Assembly (NCBI GenBank): GCA_020060215.1
Contig: JAGVAP010000042.1
Location: 1 to 31,418, forward strand
Length of the DNA: 31,418 nt
Origin: Deltaproteobacteria bacterium
GTDB lineage: Bacteria; Desulfobacterota; DSM-4660; Desulfatiglandales; HGW-15
Direction of reading: 5' to 3'
This document shows, in pieces, positions 7,347 to 15,659 of this stretch; the stretch's first letter is position 1, and each line of letters opens with the position of its first letter. A program made the position numbers and the translations under genes. Below the pieces are notes generated by a model. That model was given only the letters and a program-made list of their open reading frames with translations. It did no database searches and was not told where the DNA came from.

Positions 7347-9689
7347 GTGTCAGCAGATCCGTCCCATAAGGAGCTGTCCCGGAGGAACGAGGATCTTCAG
7401 AGGGAACTCACCCGCTGCAAGGACGAGAACAAGACGCTCACGCTCATTGTCCAGAGCAGCTCCATACCGACCCTGGTGGTGGACGCGAACCACGTGATCA
7501 CCCACTGCAACAAGGCTTACGAAAAACTCAAGGGCATCGCCGCGGAGGGCATGATCGGCACCAGGAACCAGTGGATGACCTTCTATTCCCGCCCCAGGCC
7601 CGTGATGATGGACTTCATCGTGGACAGGGTCCCCGAAGAGGAGATCCTGCGGCATTTCGGCCGAAGGGCCAGGAGGTCACCGATTGCGGAAGGCGCCTTT
7701 GAAGCCGAGCTCTTCTTTCCGGATCTGGGGGAGGAAGGGGAGTGGCTCTTCTTTACCGCCGCACCCCTCATCGACGAGCAGGGCCGCCTGGTCGGCGCCG
7801 TGGAGACCATCCAGAACGTGACCAAGCGCATGCGTGCGGAGGAGGCCCTACGAAATTCGGAGAGGCGGTTCAGGACGCTTCTGGACTTCGTGCCCTACCC
7901 CATCGCCGTCTTCACGATGGATGGACGGCCTACCTATCTGAACCCCGGGTTCACCCATGTGTTCGGCTGGACCGTGGAAGAGCTCGGAGGGAGGAGGATC
8001 CCCTTCGTCCCTCCCGAGGCGAGAGAAGAGACGCTGCAGAATCAGGAGCGCCTATACCGGGAAAAGATCCTCGTCCGGCACGAGTCCAGGAGAGTTACGA
8101 AGGAGGGCAAGCTCCTGGACGTAGCCATCAGGGCGGCCGTGTTTTCGGTATCCGACGAAGAGCCGGGAGGGGTCATCGCGATCTTCAGGGACATCACAGA
8201 GGAGAAGCGGATCGCGCGGATAAACGAGGCCATGCTCCAGATCAGCCTGGCCCTGCCCCGATACCCCAGCCTGGGGGACCTGCTCGACTACGTGAACGAT
8301 CAGGTGAAGCGGCTCCTGGGGACCGAGGGCGCGCTCGTCAGCCTGCTCGACGAGGAACGGCAGGAGTTCGTCATCCTGGGGGCCTCCTATGACGCGGCCG
8401 ACACCGAGAAGAGGGTTAAGGACCTGCGTTTTCCGGTGGACCAGCTCGTCTCGGGCATGGCGGTCAAGACGGGCAAGCCCATCATCGTGTCCGACTCTTC
8501 CGAATACCGGCACATCCATGAAGAGAGGGACAGGAGACTCGGCTACAGGACAAGGAACCTGGCGGTGGTGCCCTGGAGGGGACGTGATCGGATCGGCGGC
8601 ACCGTTTGCGCAAACAACAAGAAGCAAGGAGATTTTGAGCAGAAAGATATCGAGCTGCTCGAGATGATCGCGGGCACGGTCGCTTTGTCCATCGAAAACG
8701 CGAGGGTCTCCGAAGAGCTGAAAAAGGCCTATGAAGAGGTATCCAGTCTCAACCGCGCCAAGGACAAGGTCATCAATCACCTCTCCCACGAACTGAAGAC
8801 GCCGGTTGCAGTCCTCCTGGGAAGCCTGGGTCTCCTCTCCCGCAACCTGGAGGGATTGCCGGAAGAGCGCTGGCGGCCGTTCTTGAAAATGGCCGAGCGA
8901 AACGTGAACCGCATCAGCGAGATCCAGGATGAGGCCCAGGACATCATGGCCGGCCGGGACGACATGGTCCACCCGCTCCTCACGGCGCTTTTCGAGGAAT
9001 GTGCGGACGAGATCTCCATGCTCGTGGCGCAGGCGGCGGCCGCCGGGTCGGGCCGCATCCTCGATGAGGTCAGGGGGAAGATCGAGGAGATATTCGGCCC
9101 CCGGACGGCCGTGCCCGAGACCATGGACCTCGCCCGGAAGGTGCAGGAGAGACTGGATCATCTCGCACCTTCGCTCGCCCACCGGGACGTGCGGATTCAG
9201 ACCCTCCTCGAGCCGGGCGGCACGGTGTCCCTGCCCCCGGAGGTGCTCCGCAAGGTCATCGACGGGCTCGTGCGGAACGCGGTCGAGAACACGCCCGATG
9301 AAGGCAGGATCGAGGTCGAGGTCTGTCGAAAAGGGGAAGGCTCCCTCCTCCTGGTGCGCGATCATGGGACGGGGATCCCGGAAGAGGCCAGGAAGCGGAT
9401 CTTCGAGGGGTTTTTCACGACCAGGGATACACTGGCCTACTCCACGAAAAAGCCCTTCGATTTCGGTGCGGGGGGGAAAGGGGCCGACCTCCTGCGGATG
9501 AAGATCTTTTCCGACCGTTTCGGTTTTCAGATCGACATGGCCTCCTCCAGGTGCCGGGCCATCCCCACAGAAAAGGACCTTTGCCCGGGTCGGATCAGCC
9601 GCTGCCGTCACGTCGGCAACGCGGAAGGGTGCGCCGTCTCCGGGGGGACCGTCTTCTCGGTGTACTTTCCGGCGCCTCGGTCTTCATGA
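7347..9689 (+). CDS. Cytoplasmic PAS2-GAF sensor histidine kinase, paralogue of the preceding gene
   Basis: The 780-residue product has the same architecture as its neighbour but one PAS fewer: PAS (about 28-157) like the duplicated PAS1/2, PAS (168-298) like PAS3, GAF (about 312-460), phospho-acceptor H481 (SHELKTP), N-box N644 (RNAVENTP), G1 motif DHGTGIP and a GGKGADLLRM segment. The C-terminal cysteine cluster keeps C736, C746, C753 and C762 but has valine where the neighbour has its fourth cysteine. GTG at 7347 was chosen because AAGGAGG ends six bases upstream; an open frame to 7182 runs back into the first kinase. The pair arose by tandem duplication. Co-expression could permit heterodimers (inference). 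Confidence 0.93.
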   Translation: MSADPSHKELSRRNEDLQRELTRCKDENKTLTLIVQSSSIPTLVVDANHVITHCNKAYEKLKGIAAEGMIGTRNQWMTFYSRPRPVMMDFIVDRVPEEEILRHFGRRARRSPIAEGAFEAELFFPDLGEEGEWLFFTAAPLIDEQGRLVGAVETIQNVTKRMRAEEALRNSERRFRTLLDFVPYPIAVFTMDGRPTYLNPGFTHVFGWTVEELGGRRIPFVPPEAREETLQNQERLYREKILVRHESRRVTKEGKLLDVAIRAAVFSVSDEEPGGVIAIFRDITEEKRIARINEAMLQISLALPRYPSLGDLLDYVNDQVKRLLGTEGALVSLLDEERQEFVILGASYDAADTEKRVKDLRFPVDQLVSGMAVKTGKPIIVSDSSEYRHIHEERDRRLGYRTRNLAVVPWRGRDRIGGTVCANNKKQGDFEQKDIELLEMIAGTVALSIENARVSEELKKAYEEVSSLNRAKDKVINHLSHELKTPVAVLLGSLGLLSRNLEGLPEERWRPFLKMAERNVNRISEIQDEAQDIMAGRDDMVHPLLTALFEECADEISMLVAQAAAAGSGRILDEVRGKIEEIFGPRTAVPETMDLARKVQERLDHLAPSLAHRDVRIQTLLEPGGTVSLPPEVLRKVIDGLVRNAVENTPDEGRIEVEVCRKGEGSLLLVRDHGTGIPEEARKRIFEGFFTTRDTLAYSTKKPFDFGAGGKGADLLRMKIFSDRFGFQIDMASSRCRAIPTEKDLCPGRISRCRHVGNAEGCAVSGGTVFSVYFPAPRSS

Positions 9690-9710
9690 AGCGGTCGTCG
9701 CAAGGGTCGG

Positions 9711-9748
9711 ATTCTTTCGACCGCGAAGACACGAAGCGCACGAAGGGT
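9711..9748. repeat. CGCGAAGACACGAAG-type dispersed repeat
   Basis: A run of CGAAG words sits between the convergent kinase and methyltransferase genes. It resembles the repeat pair at 1288-1376. Confidence 0.5.
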
Positions 9749-9772
9749 ACGTTCCCCGGCCGGCGGTCGTGA

Positions 9773-10198
9773 CTATTCTTCCCTCCTTGTCACCCAGCTT
9801 GCCACTGTCGCATCCGGGACGGAATCGCTCAAGGGGATGTAGGGCTTGATATCGATCACGGGGGTGTTGTCAAAGGCATCGATCCGGTCGATCTCGATCC
9901 GGTTCTGATGGATGCGGCGGACCCGTGAGATATAGATGGCGACAGGGTTGGGTCTGCGGGGGGAACGGGTCGCGAAGACCCCGGTCAGCGGATTGGCCTT
10001 GTCGTTCCTCGGGTGGACACGCAGCGTCGCCCGCTTCTCCGGCGTATCGCTCCCCTCGAACCAGCAGGACAGGATGAGGTGGGAGAACGGATCCAGACCC
10101 AGGAGCCCGTCCGTGAACTCCTCCGAGATCTCGATCCACACGGTCTCTCCTTCGTTGCGGATCACACCCACGGGGTATATTTCAAAGGTTTTCTTCAC
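9773..10198 (-). CDS. trmO: TrmO-type tRNA methyltransferase (TsaA/YaeB family)
   Basis: The 141-residue product matches the TsaA/YaeB (VirR) beta-barrel family. The best-known member, TrmO, uses S-adenosylmethionine to methylate N6 of threonylcarbamoyl-adenosine at tRNA position 37. Visible signatures are IYPVGVIRN at the N-terminus, LDPFSHLILSCWF (55-67 region), the ligand-binding GVFATRSPRRPNPVAI (about residues 73-88), and PVIDIKPYIP near the end. E. coli TrmO is about 235 residues with an added C-terminal domain; this is the one-domain short form, common in bacteria and archaea. The start is GTG at 10198 with only a weak ribosome site. It is monocistronic and converges on the kinase pair. 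Confidence 0.85.
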   Translation of the reverse strand: MKKTFEIYPVGVIRNEGETVWIEISEEFTDGLLGLDPFSHLILSCWFEGSDTPEKRATLRVHPRNDKANPLTGVFATRSPRRPNPVAIYISRVRRIHQNRIEIDRIDAFDNTPVIDIKPYIPLSDSVPDATVASWVTRREE

Positions 10199-10423
10199 TG
10201 GAGCCAGGATACAGGATCCAGGGCGCAGGATGCAAGATGAATGGATATGACCAGAGGCGAGCGGGGCCGCCGGCCGACGCCGGCTTGGTCAGACGGGAAG
10301 CTTTACGGGGTGTCCAGGTGTCACGCTTCGGGGTGCCAGCCTGGCCTTCCGTCCATTTCCCGACACCTGAACACTGAAACCTGAAACCTCTTCAAGATTG
10401 ACGAAGTTTCATAGGCCAACGAA
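10199..10423. other. Intergenic region with GGATCCAGG- and CTGAAACCTG-type simple repeats
   Basis: Between the divergent methyltransferase and Nudix genes lie short repeated words: CAGGATACAGGATCCAGG near 10205 and CTGAACACTGAAACCTGAAA near 10370. These low-complexity words are of the kind scattered in the intergenic DNA of this group. No promoter is obvious. Confidence 0.4.
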
Positions 10424-10828
10424 ATGACCAAGCGGAAAGGCTGCAGCATCTTGTTCGTCAATGAGCGTGAGCAGGTCCTCCTCTTCCTGAGGGACGACAA
10501 GCCGGGGATCCCCTACCCCGACACGTGGGATGTGCCCGGAGGCCATGTCGAAGAGGGCGAGACGCCGGAGCAGTGCATAGTCAGGGAAATGGCCGAAGAG
10601 ATGGGGTTGGACCTGAAAGGGTTCGAGCTGTTCTGTATCAGGGAGTTCGAGGACAGGGTCGAATATGTCTTCTGGAAGGAGGCGGATCTGAGGATAGAGG
10701 AGATTCAGCTCACCGAAGGGCAATCTCTCAGGTGGTTCACCGAAAAGGAGGCGTCGCTCACACCCCTGGCCTATGGTTTCAACCGGATCGTGGCCGACTT
10801 CTTCAAGGAGCGGGGAAAGGCCGGTTGA
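10424..10828 (+). CDS. Nudix hydrolase
   Basis: The 134-residue product hydrolyses a nucleoside diphosphate linked to another moiety; the substrate cannot be read from sequence. The Nudix box is perfect (G-x5-E-x7-REUxEExGU) at residues 40-62: G40, E46, R54-E55, E58-E59, G61. The N-terminal strand (KRKGCSILFVNEREQVLLF) and the C-terminal TEGQSLRWFTEKEA are typical of small MutT-like enzymes. Length is normal. The ribosome site is poor. No partner gene suggests a pathway; it may be a housecleaning enzyme. Confidence 0.92.
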   Translation: MTKRKGCSILFVNEREQVLLFLRDDKPGIPYPDTWDVPGGHVEEGETPEQCIVREMAEEMGLDLKGFELFCIREFEDRVEYVFWKEADLRIEEIQLTEGQSLRWFTEKEASLTPLAYGFNRIVADFFKERGKAG

Positions 10829-10842
10829 GGATTGCCAACGGA

Positions 10843-11040
10843 TCAGTGGTAGACCACCCCCATTTCGAGGGGCTTGGCCTTTCCGAGCAGCCGGAGCACC
10901 ACCAGGGTGACCAGGCCGCTGTCCCCCGCCCCCGCTTCATCCATGACGGCTTCGATCAAGTCATATAGGGTCGTATCGATCTTGGATCCGGATCTCATTT
11001 TCTCGGTGCATTCGGAGACTCCCATCGCATCCTTTTCCAC
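10843..11040 (-). CDS. Small unknown protein (65 aa)
   Basis: The product is acidic and helical (KIDTTLYDLIEAVMDEAG, then LVTLVVLRLLGKAKPLEMG). The GTG start at 11040 follows a GAGGGGGTGA ribosome site. The hydrophobic VTLVVLRLL is short and more likely a buried helix than a membrane span. No recognised family. It converges with the Nudix gene and lies downstream of another small unknown gene on the same strand (170-base gap). Confidence 0.5.
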   Translation of the reverse strand: MEKDAMGVSECTEKMRSGSKIDTTLYDLIEAVMDEAGAGDSGLVTLVVLRLLGKAKPLEMGVVYH

Positions 11041-11209
11041 GCTTCACCCCCTCTGCGACATGGCTTTCTGAAAGGCACGCTTCGGGCTGGAAAAATTGCA
11101 CAAAACATGCCATGGGTATCGGGGGGGAAACTCTTCCAGGTTCCGGTACTTGGGGGGGATCACTCTCTCGGTCCGTCCGGTTTCGGACAGGGGGCGTCAG
11201 CTTTGGCAA

Positions 11210-11521
11210 CTAGGTCTTTTGAAAAAAGTCCTGCACCTCCTTGATCAGCGCCACCTTCTCCTCCATCGCCGCATCCGGATGGAAGACGAATTCCAGGAGG
11301 AAGACCAGCCTGTAGTCCACGGCCGAGGTCTTGTACTCCTGGAGGGAGGTGACGACGACCTCTTTCAGCTTGGAGTAATGCTCCTTCTTGACCAGGTCCG
11401 CTTTTCTAAGGACGAGATCGATCGCCTCCTTGGCATCCTCCGCATTCTCGAGGACCACCTCGATCCCGTTGAGTTTCTTGACGGCCTTGGTGACCTTGTC
11501 GCTCTCCACCTTGATCTTCAT
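11210..11521 (-). CDS. Small unknown helical protein (103 aa)
   Basis: The start was set at ATG 11521, which has GGAG seven bases upstream; the frame stays open 21 codons further but without a ribosome site. The protein is lysine-rich and largely helical (VTKAVKKLNGIEVVLENAED, then YRLVFLLEFVFHPDAAMEEK). No signal peptide or recognised domain. It is divergent from the DUF169 gene with a 139-base gap. Confidence 0.65.
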   Translation of the reverse strand: MKIKVESDKVTKAVKKLNGIEVVLENAEDAKEAIDLVLRKADLVKKEHYSKLKEVVVTSLQEYKTSAVDYRLVFLLEFVFHPDAAMEEKVALIKEVQDFFQKT

Positions 11522-11660
11522 GTGAATTCTCCAATCCCTGGACCCGGTTGAATCGATCATGCTCCAATCATGATCCGTTTTCAAGAAATTTGATTTTCAC
11601 TCCCCAAATGACCCATGATCAATGTAGAATGACAAAGAAAAATGGCCAAAGGAGGACGAC

Positions 11661-12491
11661 ATGGACGGGCTTCAAAAAGATGACCTGGACAGGTTTCTGG
11701 ATCGACTGGGGCTGGACGAGGAACCCATGGGCATCCACTACACGGACAAGGAGCCGGAGCAGGGATACGCTCCGGAACCTCTGGACCTCCCTACCAGGGA
11801 AAAGGAGATGCAGAACCGGATCAACTGGCAGGAGGTCTTCGCGGGTTTCTCCTGTGTCATGGGTCACATCTGGCGTGCGCGCAGGAAGAGGACAGCGGCC
11901 TTTTTCGATTCCTCCCGGTTCGGGTGTCCGGGCGGGGCCTTTTTCATGGGATTCATGAAACCCCAGACCGAAACGATCATCCACTATATCTCCACGGGCT
12001 TTCCCGGCCGAATGGAAGGGGAGCTCTACTGCGACTCCCCGGACAAGCTGCGGGAGATCTTTCAGACCATCGATCCGAGGCCCGCACCCGCCGGGTATTG
12101 CGTGGTCAAGCCCCTGGGCCTCTTCGGACCGGGAGAAGAACCCGAGCTGGTGGCCTTCTTTGCAAGACCCGAGTCGCTTTGCGGACTCCATCAGCTGACC
12201 GCCTTCGTCACAGGCGACCCGGAGGTTGTGGCCTCCCCGTGGGGCGCCGGATGCGCCAACCTCATTCCCTGGCCGCTGAGATACCTGTCCCAGGGAAGAG
12301 AGCGGGCGGTGCTCGGAGGCTGGGACCCCTCCGCGCGAAAGTTCTTCAAGACCGACGAGCTCTCGCTCACGGTCTCGAGGGACCTGTTCCTCCGAATGGT
12401 CGGGCGCTCCGGCGAATCCTTCCTGACGACCAAGACATGGGATCTCGTTCGGAAAAAGATCGAGCGGAGCAGGAAAGCCTGGAAGGAATGA
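11661..12491 (+). CDS. DUF169 family protein
   Basis: The 276-residue cytoplasmic protein matches the DUF169 family: GLDEEPMGIHYTD near the N-terminus, VVKPLGLF and VAFFARPESLCGLHQLTAF in the middle, and GAGCANLIPWPLRY near residue 195. The family is common in anaerobes and archaea and its biochemical role is not established. The conserved small residues and cysteines (FSCVMGH, FGCPGGA, GAGCAN) suggest cofactor or metal binding, but that is inference. AAGGAGG lies six bases before the ATG. No operon partner; the LysM gene 108 bases downstream has its own promoter. Confidence 0.85.
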   Translation: MDGLQKDDLDRFLDRLGLDEEPMGIHYTDKEPEQGYAPEPLDLPTREKEMQNRINWQEVFAGFSCVMGHIWRARRKRTAAFFDSSRFGCPGGAFFMGFMKPQTETIIHYISTGFPGRMEGELYCDSPDKLREIFQTIDPRPAPAGYCVVKPLGLFGPGEEPELVAFFARPESLCGLHQLTAFVTGDPEVVASPWGAGCANLIPWPLRYLSQGRERAVLGGWDPSARKFFKTDELSLTVSRDLFLRMVGRSGESFLTTKTWDLVRKKIERSRKAWKE

Positions 12492-12526
12492 TCAACTTCC
12501 TGATTCTGATTGGCAGGAGAGATGGG

Positions 12527-12555
12527 TTGAAGTGGGCTCCCTTCTCCTCTATAAT
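12527..12555 (+). promoter_or_regulatory. Strong sigma-70-like promoter for the LysM gene
   Basis: TTGAAG (12527-12532), exactly 17 bases, then a perfect TATAAT (12550-12555), about 40 bases upstream of the LysM start codon. Confidence 0.65.
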
Positions 12556-12599
12556 GCCGGCGGCCTTGAATCACCCTTGGCATTGAAAGGAGATCCTGC

Positions 12600-13220
12600 A
12601 TGGAGCTACAGAGGGACCTGGATAGACCCGACATCATGGAAGACGTGTCCGACGAATTCGAAGGAACCATGAGAGGGGACAGGCCCAAGCGCCGCCTGAG
12701 AGGCGCATCGGGGCTCGACCCTCAGAAGAAGTCCCTGATCATGGGAGCGGCCGGCGCAGTGCTCCTGATCATCCTTCTCATCGTCTTCTTCGGCGGCGGA
12801 GACAAGGATGGTTCGAAGGAGCTCGACGCGGTCAAGGCCAAACTGGACGGGCTGGAAAAGCGTCTGGTCCGGGTCGAGGGAGTGGAACAGAAGATCTCTT
12901 CCGTGGAAAGCCAGATCAAGGGTCTGCAGGCCTCCGTCACCAGGCTCGAAGGCCTGACCAGATCCATGAAAGAGCAGGCGGAAAAGCTGGCCCAGGCCGC
13001 CCCCCCTCCGAAGCCGCCGCAACCCCAGGCCTCGGCGCCCCCGCAGAAAAAGCCCGTTCAGGCCGAGAGGCGTCTGCATGAGGTACGCCGGGGAGATACG
13101 CTCTTCAGCATCTCGAAGAAGTACGGAATGAAGCCCGATGAATTACGCCGCCTGAACAACCTCTCCAAGGACGATCCGATTCAGCCAGGGCAGAAGCTGA
13201 TCGTCGGGGCCGGGAACTGA
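12600..13220 (+). CDS. Inner-membrane-anchored coiled-coil LysM protein
   Basis: The 206-residue product has a charged cytoplasmic N-terminus (1-44), one transmembrane helix (about 46-64), a periplasmic heptad-rich coiled coil (74-131, with repeated LDGLEKRL/VESQIKGL patterns), a Pro-rich linker (134-152) and one LysM peptidoglycan-binding module at the C-terminus (159-202, RGDTLFSISKKYGM to IQPGQKLIV). It probably bridges the inner membrane and the cell wall. AAGGAG sits eight bases before the ATG. No catalytic domain is present, so it may recruit or scaffold. It is monocistronic. Confidence 0.9.
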   Translation: MELQRDLDRPDIMEDVSDEFEGTMRGDRPKRRLRGASGLDPQKKSLIMGAAGAVLLIILLIVFFGGGDKDGSKELDAVKAKLDGLEKRLVRVEGVEQKISSVESQIKGLQASVTRLEGLTRSMKEQAEKLAQAAPPPKPPQPQASAPPQKKPVQAERRLHEVRRGDTLFSISKKYGMKPDELRRLNNLSKDDPIQPGQKLIVGAGN

Positions 13221-13232
13221 GCGATCCCCTCT

Positions 13233-13375
13233 TCTCCCGTAGGATGGGGTGAAGCGAAGCGGAACCCATCTCCCGTAGGATGGGGTGAAGCGAAGCGGAA
13301 CCCATCTCCCGTAGGATGGGGTGAAGCGAAGCGGAACCCATCTCCCGTAGGATGGGTGAAGCAAAGCGGAACCCA
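13233..13375. repeat. 36-bp tandem repeat, four copies
   Basis: Copies start at 13233, 13269, 13305 and 13341. The first three are identical 36-mers; the fourth is 35 bp with one G lost and one G-to-A change. Each holds GTAGGATGGGGTGAAGCGAA followed by GCGGAACCCATC, so GATGGG and CCCATC can pair inside a unit, and CCCAT with ATGGG can pair between units. There are no spacers, so this is not a CRISPR array. It lies between the convergent LysM and MFS genes. Confidence 0.95.
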
Positions 13376-13405
13376 TCGACTTTGATGTTGTTGCGCCCTG
13401 TGAAT

Positions 13406-13444
13406 CGATGGGTTCCCCCGGCTTGAGCCTGCGGGGGTCCACCG
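13406..13444. terminator. GC-rich hairpin between convergent LysM and MFS genes
   Basis: CCCCC and GGGGG flank an inner GGCTTGAGCC stem-loop, extended outward by TCGATGG and CCACCGA. It may serve as a bidirectional terminator, possibly together with the upstream 36-bp repeats. There is no T-tract. Confidence 0.4.
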
Positions 13445-13458
13445 ATCTACAAAGGCGT

Positions 13459-14754
13459 TTACGCCGATGGGTTTCTCTGACTCCCCGCCAGGGTGCCTCG
13501 GAGGCGGGAGGCCAGCCAGAAGGTGGCCAGCCCCGGCAGTCCCAAAGAGGTGAAGGCCCACCCCCAGGCGCCCACCTGCAGGTCCGGGGAGCCGAGAGGG
13601 TTCATCCAATCCAGGACCGCCCCGAAGACGACCGGGGATATCGCCCCGGCCCCGAATCCAAGCAGAGACCTGAGCCCGAAGGCCCTCCCGAGAAAGGGGG
13701 CTGAGGTCACCTCGGTCATGGCGGCCGACAGGACGGGTGAGTCCCCCAGGGCAAAGAAGGCATAGGTAAGCCCGAGTGCGAAGACGACCATGAAAGGCCA
13801 GCCCATCGTCCACCCGAAGACGAACGAGCAGACGGTGCTGACCCCTGAGGCCAGCATGATGACCAGGGCGCGTCCAAGCCGGTCGGACAGTCCGCCCATG
13901 AAAAAGGATGCGAAGAGGCCTGCGCAGTGGAACGCGGCCGTGACATAGGAGCCCAGCCCCGCGGAGCTCAGTCCGTCAAAACCCCTTGTCGAGAGATAAG
14001 CGGCCAGGAACGCCGGGGTCCATGCCCACATGCCCAGGAGCTCCCAGCAATGCAGCGTGTAGACCGCCATGAGCATCAGAACGGGCCTGTTGGCGAGCAC
14101 CTCGCTCTTGAGGGTCTGTCGTTCCTGGCGCACGACCGGGGAGAGCCGGACCTTCCTCAGCAGGAGCCACGAGAAGAACCATCCTGCAACGCAGCATGCC
14201 GCCGCCGCTGAAAAGGAGAGCCGGTATCCGCCGATGGGGATGGTCCAGCCGCTCAATGCGAGGGAGAGCACAAAACCCGCGGACGAGCTCGCAATGAAAT
14301 ACCCGCTCGCCTTCCCCCTCTTGTTGAACGGGTACTGCTCTGCCAGGATCATCAGCCCGGTCGTGTAGCTCCCTCCCAGGGCCAAGGCAAGGACGAAATA
14401 CAGGATCAGAGCGGAGTAGTAGTCGCGGGCCAGGGCCGCAAACGCGGCCGAGAGTACCCCCGCGACGAACATGGACCACACGTACAGGACCTTGGGGCCC
14501 AGCCTGTCCGCAAGGATGGAGATGGTGAAGAGGGAGAGCGCATAGCCGAACTGGAACCCGCTCGAGATCGTGCCGGCGCCGACCGCGGTCATCCCCCACT
14601 CCTGCTGGAGGACGGGGATTGCGGCCGCATAGGTCATGGTGATCACCTGCGAAAGGCCCCTGGCACCGCACACCCCGATGAGCCACCAGTCGATGCCGCC
14701 CGAAACGGCGGCCGGGCCGGCTTTCGGCACTTCCATCCTATTGTACCGAGGCAT
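13459..14754 (-). CDS. Major facilitator superfamily transporter
   Basis: The protein has 431 residues with about twelve hydrophobic helices. After a short cytoplasmic start, it shows MTYAAAIPVLQQEWG, the loop 2-3 motif ILADRLGPK (a version of the MFS G-x-x-x-D-R-x-G signature) and its half-repeat GGLSDRLGRA in the second half. It is a secondary transporter of the inner membrane. The substrate is unknown; pairing with a MaoC-type hydratase hints at an organic or acyl acid (inference). The ATG at 14754 overlaps the upstream gene by 17 bases; an ATG at 14736, one base past the upstream stop, is equally plausible. Either way the two genes form an operon. Confidence 0.9.
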   Translation of the reverse strand: MPRYNRMEVPKAGPAAVSGGIDWWLIGVCGARGLSQVITMTYAAAIPVLQQEWGMTAVGAGTISSGFQFGYALSLFTISILADRLGPKVLYVWSMFVAGVLSAAFAALARDYYSALILYFVLALALGGSYTTGLMILAEQYPFNKRGKASGYFIASSSAGFVLSLALSGWTIPIGGYRLSFSAAAACCVAGWFFSWLLLRKVRLSPVVRQERQTLKSEVLANRPVLMLMAVYTLHCWELLGMWAWTPAFLAAYLSTRGFDGLSSAGLGSYVTAAFHCAGLFASFFMGGLSDRLGRALVIMLASGVSTVCSFVFGWTMGWPFMVVFALGLTYAFFALGDSPVLSAAMTEVTSAPFLGRAFGLRSLLGFGAGAISPVVFGAVLDWMNPLGSPDLQVGAWGWAFTSLGLPGLATFWLASRLRGTLAGSQRNPSA

Positions 14755-15571
14755 AGGCCCTGTTCAGCACCTCGCCCCGATCGGTTCTGGCGATGATCAG
14801 GTACCGCCCGGGTCCGTCCTCCCACCCCTCGGTGGTCAACGTCTCCCCTGGATAGACCACCCCTGAGAAACGGGCCTTGAACTCCCTGAATCTTGAGACC
14901 TCCCCCCCGCATGCGCCATGGACGATCGCCCGGGTCACATGACCGTAGGTGCAGAGCCCGTGAAGGATGGGCCTGCTGAACCCCCCTCTTTTCGCGAACA
15001 GGGGGTCCACATGGAGCGGATTGAGGTCTCCGTTCAGGCGGTAAAGGGCGGCCTGGTTTGGAGGGATGGGATAGGAGATCGCAAAGGCCGGATTTCCCCG
15101 CGGGAGTGGAAACGGATCCGTTTTGGGTCCCGGGTCTCCTCCGAAACCGCCCTCGCCCAGGTAGAAAAAGCTGCACTCCCCTTCACAGAGAGGTTCGCCC
15201 CGGTCGTCGACGGTCCTGGAGCGGAAGAGGAACACTGCGCCTTTTCCCTTGTCGTAGATGTTGGTGAACTGCCCCTCGGTGCAGGTCCTGCCTTCCGGTG
15301 GAAGGGGCCGGAAGAGCCTGATCCCCTGCTCTCCGTGGATGAACCGGGCCGGATCCACCCCCATGGTCTGCATGGCCTGGATCAAAATGCCCGCACCCAT
15401 GACCACGCCGTAGCTGGGAAAGACCTTCAACCCTCCGGGTGCGCCTTCATAGAGAAAGGAGAGTTCTTCCGTCTGGGCACCTATGCCCAGGGCGTAAAGG
15501 ACCACGTCCTTCCAGGTGTAATCGAAGGAAGCCGGACCCAGCCTCTTCCCGATGATATCAAGGTCGATCAT
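14738..15571 (-). CDS. MaoC-type (R)-specific enoyl-CoA hydratase, double hot-dog
   Basis: The 277-residue product resembles hydratase 2, with an N-terminal hot-dog half (1-145) and a C-terminal MaoC half. The hydratase 2 motif is clear at 178-190 (YRLNGDLNPLHVD) with catalytic D182 and H187, followed by PILHGLCTYG. It should add water to trans-2-enoyl-CoA to give (R)-3-hydroxyacyl-CoA, in fatty acid or aromatic-acid breakdown or in polyester synthesis. The start at 15571 was chosen because GGAGGGTTGC precedes the ATG; the frame stays open to 16126 but that part is antisense to the cyclase gene. It is co-transcribed with the MFS gene. Confidence 0.92.
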   Translation of the reverse strand: MIDLDIIGKRLGPASFDYTWKDVVLYALGIGAQTEELSFLYEGAPGGLKVFPSYGVVMGAGILIQAMQTMGVDPARFIHGEQGIRLFRPLPPEGRTCTEGQFTNIYDKGKGAVFLFRSRTVDDRGEPLCEGECSFFYLGEGGFGGDPGPKTDPFPLPRGNPAFAISYPIPPNQAALYRLNGDLNPLHVDPLFAKRGGFSRPILHGLCTYGHVTRAIVHGACGGEVSRFREFKARFSGVVYPGETLTTEGWEDGPGRYLIIARTDRGEVLNRAYASVQ

Positions 15572-15592
15572 GCAACCCTCCGTTCTGCGGCC

Positions 15593-15622
15593 CTTATACC
15601 TCCGATCCCCCTCCTGGATCAA
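15593..15622 (-). promoter_or_regulatory. Candidate promoter for the hydratase-MFS operon
   Basis: On the minus strand TTGATC (15617-15622), 18 bases, TATAAG (15593-15598), about 20 bases upstream of the hydratase start. Confidence 0.5.
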
Positions 15623-15637
15623 TGTCTTTTCAGGGAG

Positions 15638-15659
15638 CGGTCGGCAGGGCGACCGTTTT
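15638..15659 (+). terminator. Intrinsic-terminator-like hairpin upstream of the cyclase gene
   Basis: CGGTCG and CGACCG are separated by six bases and followed by TTTT on the plus strand. It lies about 140 bases before the cyclase start, in a divergent intergenic region, where a terminator is unexpected. It could be a leader attenuator or a symmetrical protein-binding site. Confidence 0.4.

Noticed and set aside
13105..13341. Open frame coding a repeated MGSASLHPILRE peptide
   Set aside because: It is only the translation of the 36-bp DNA repeat, has no ribosome site and overlaps the LysM gene antisense.
13233..13375. Possible CRISPR array (36-bp period)
   Set aside because: The units abut directly with no spacers and no cas genes are near, so it is a plain tandem repeat.
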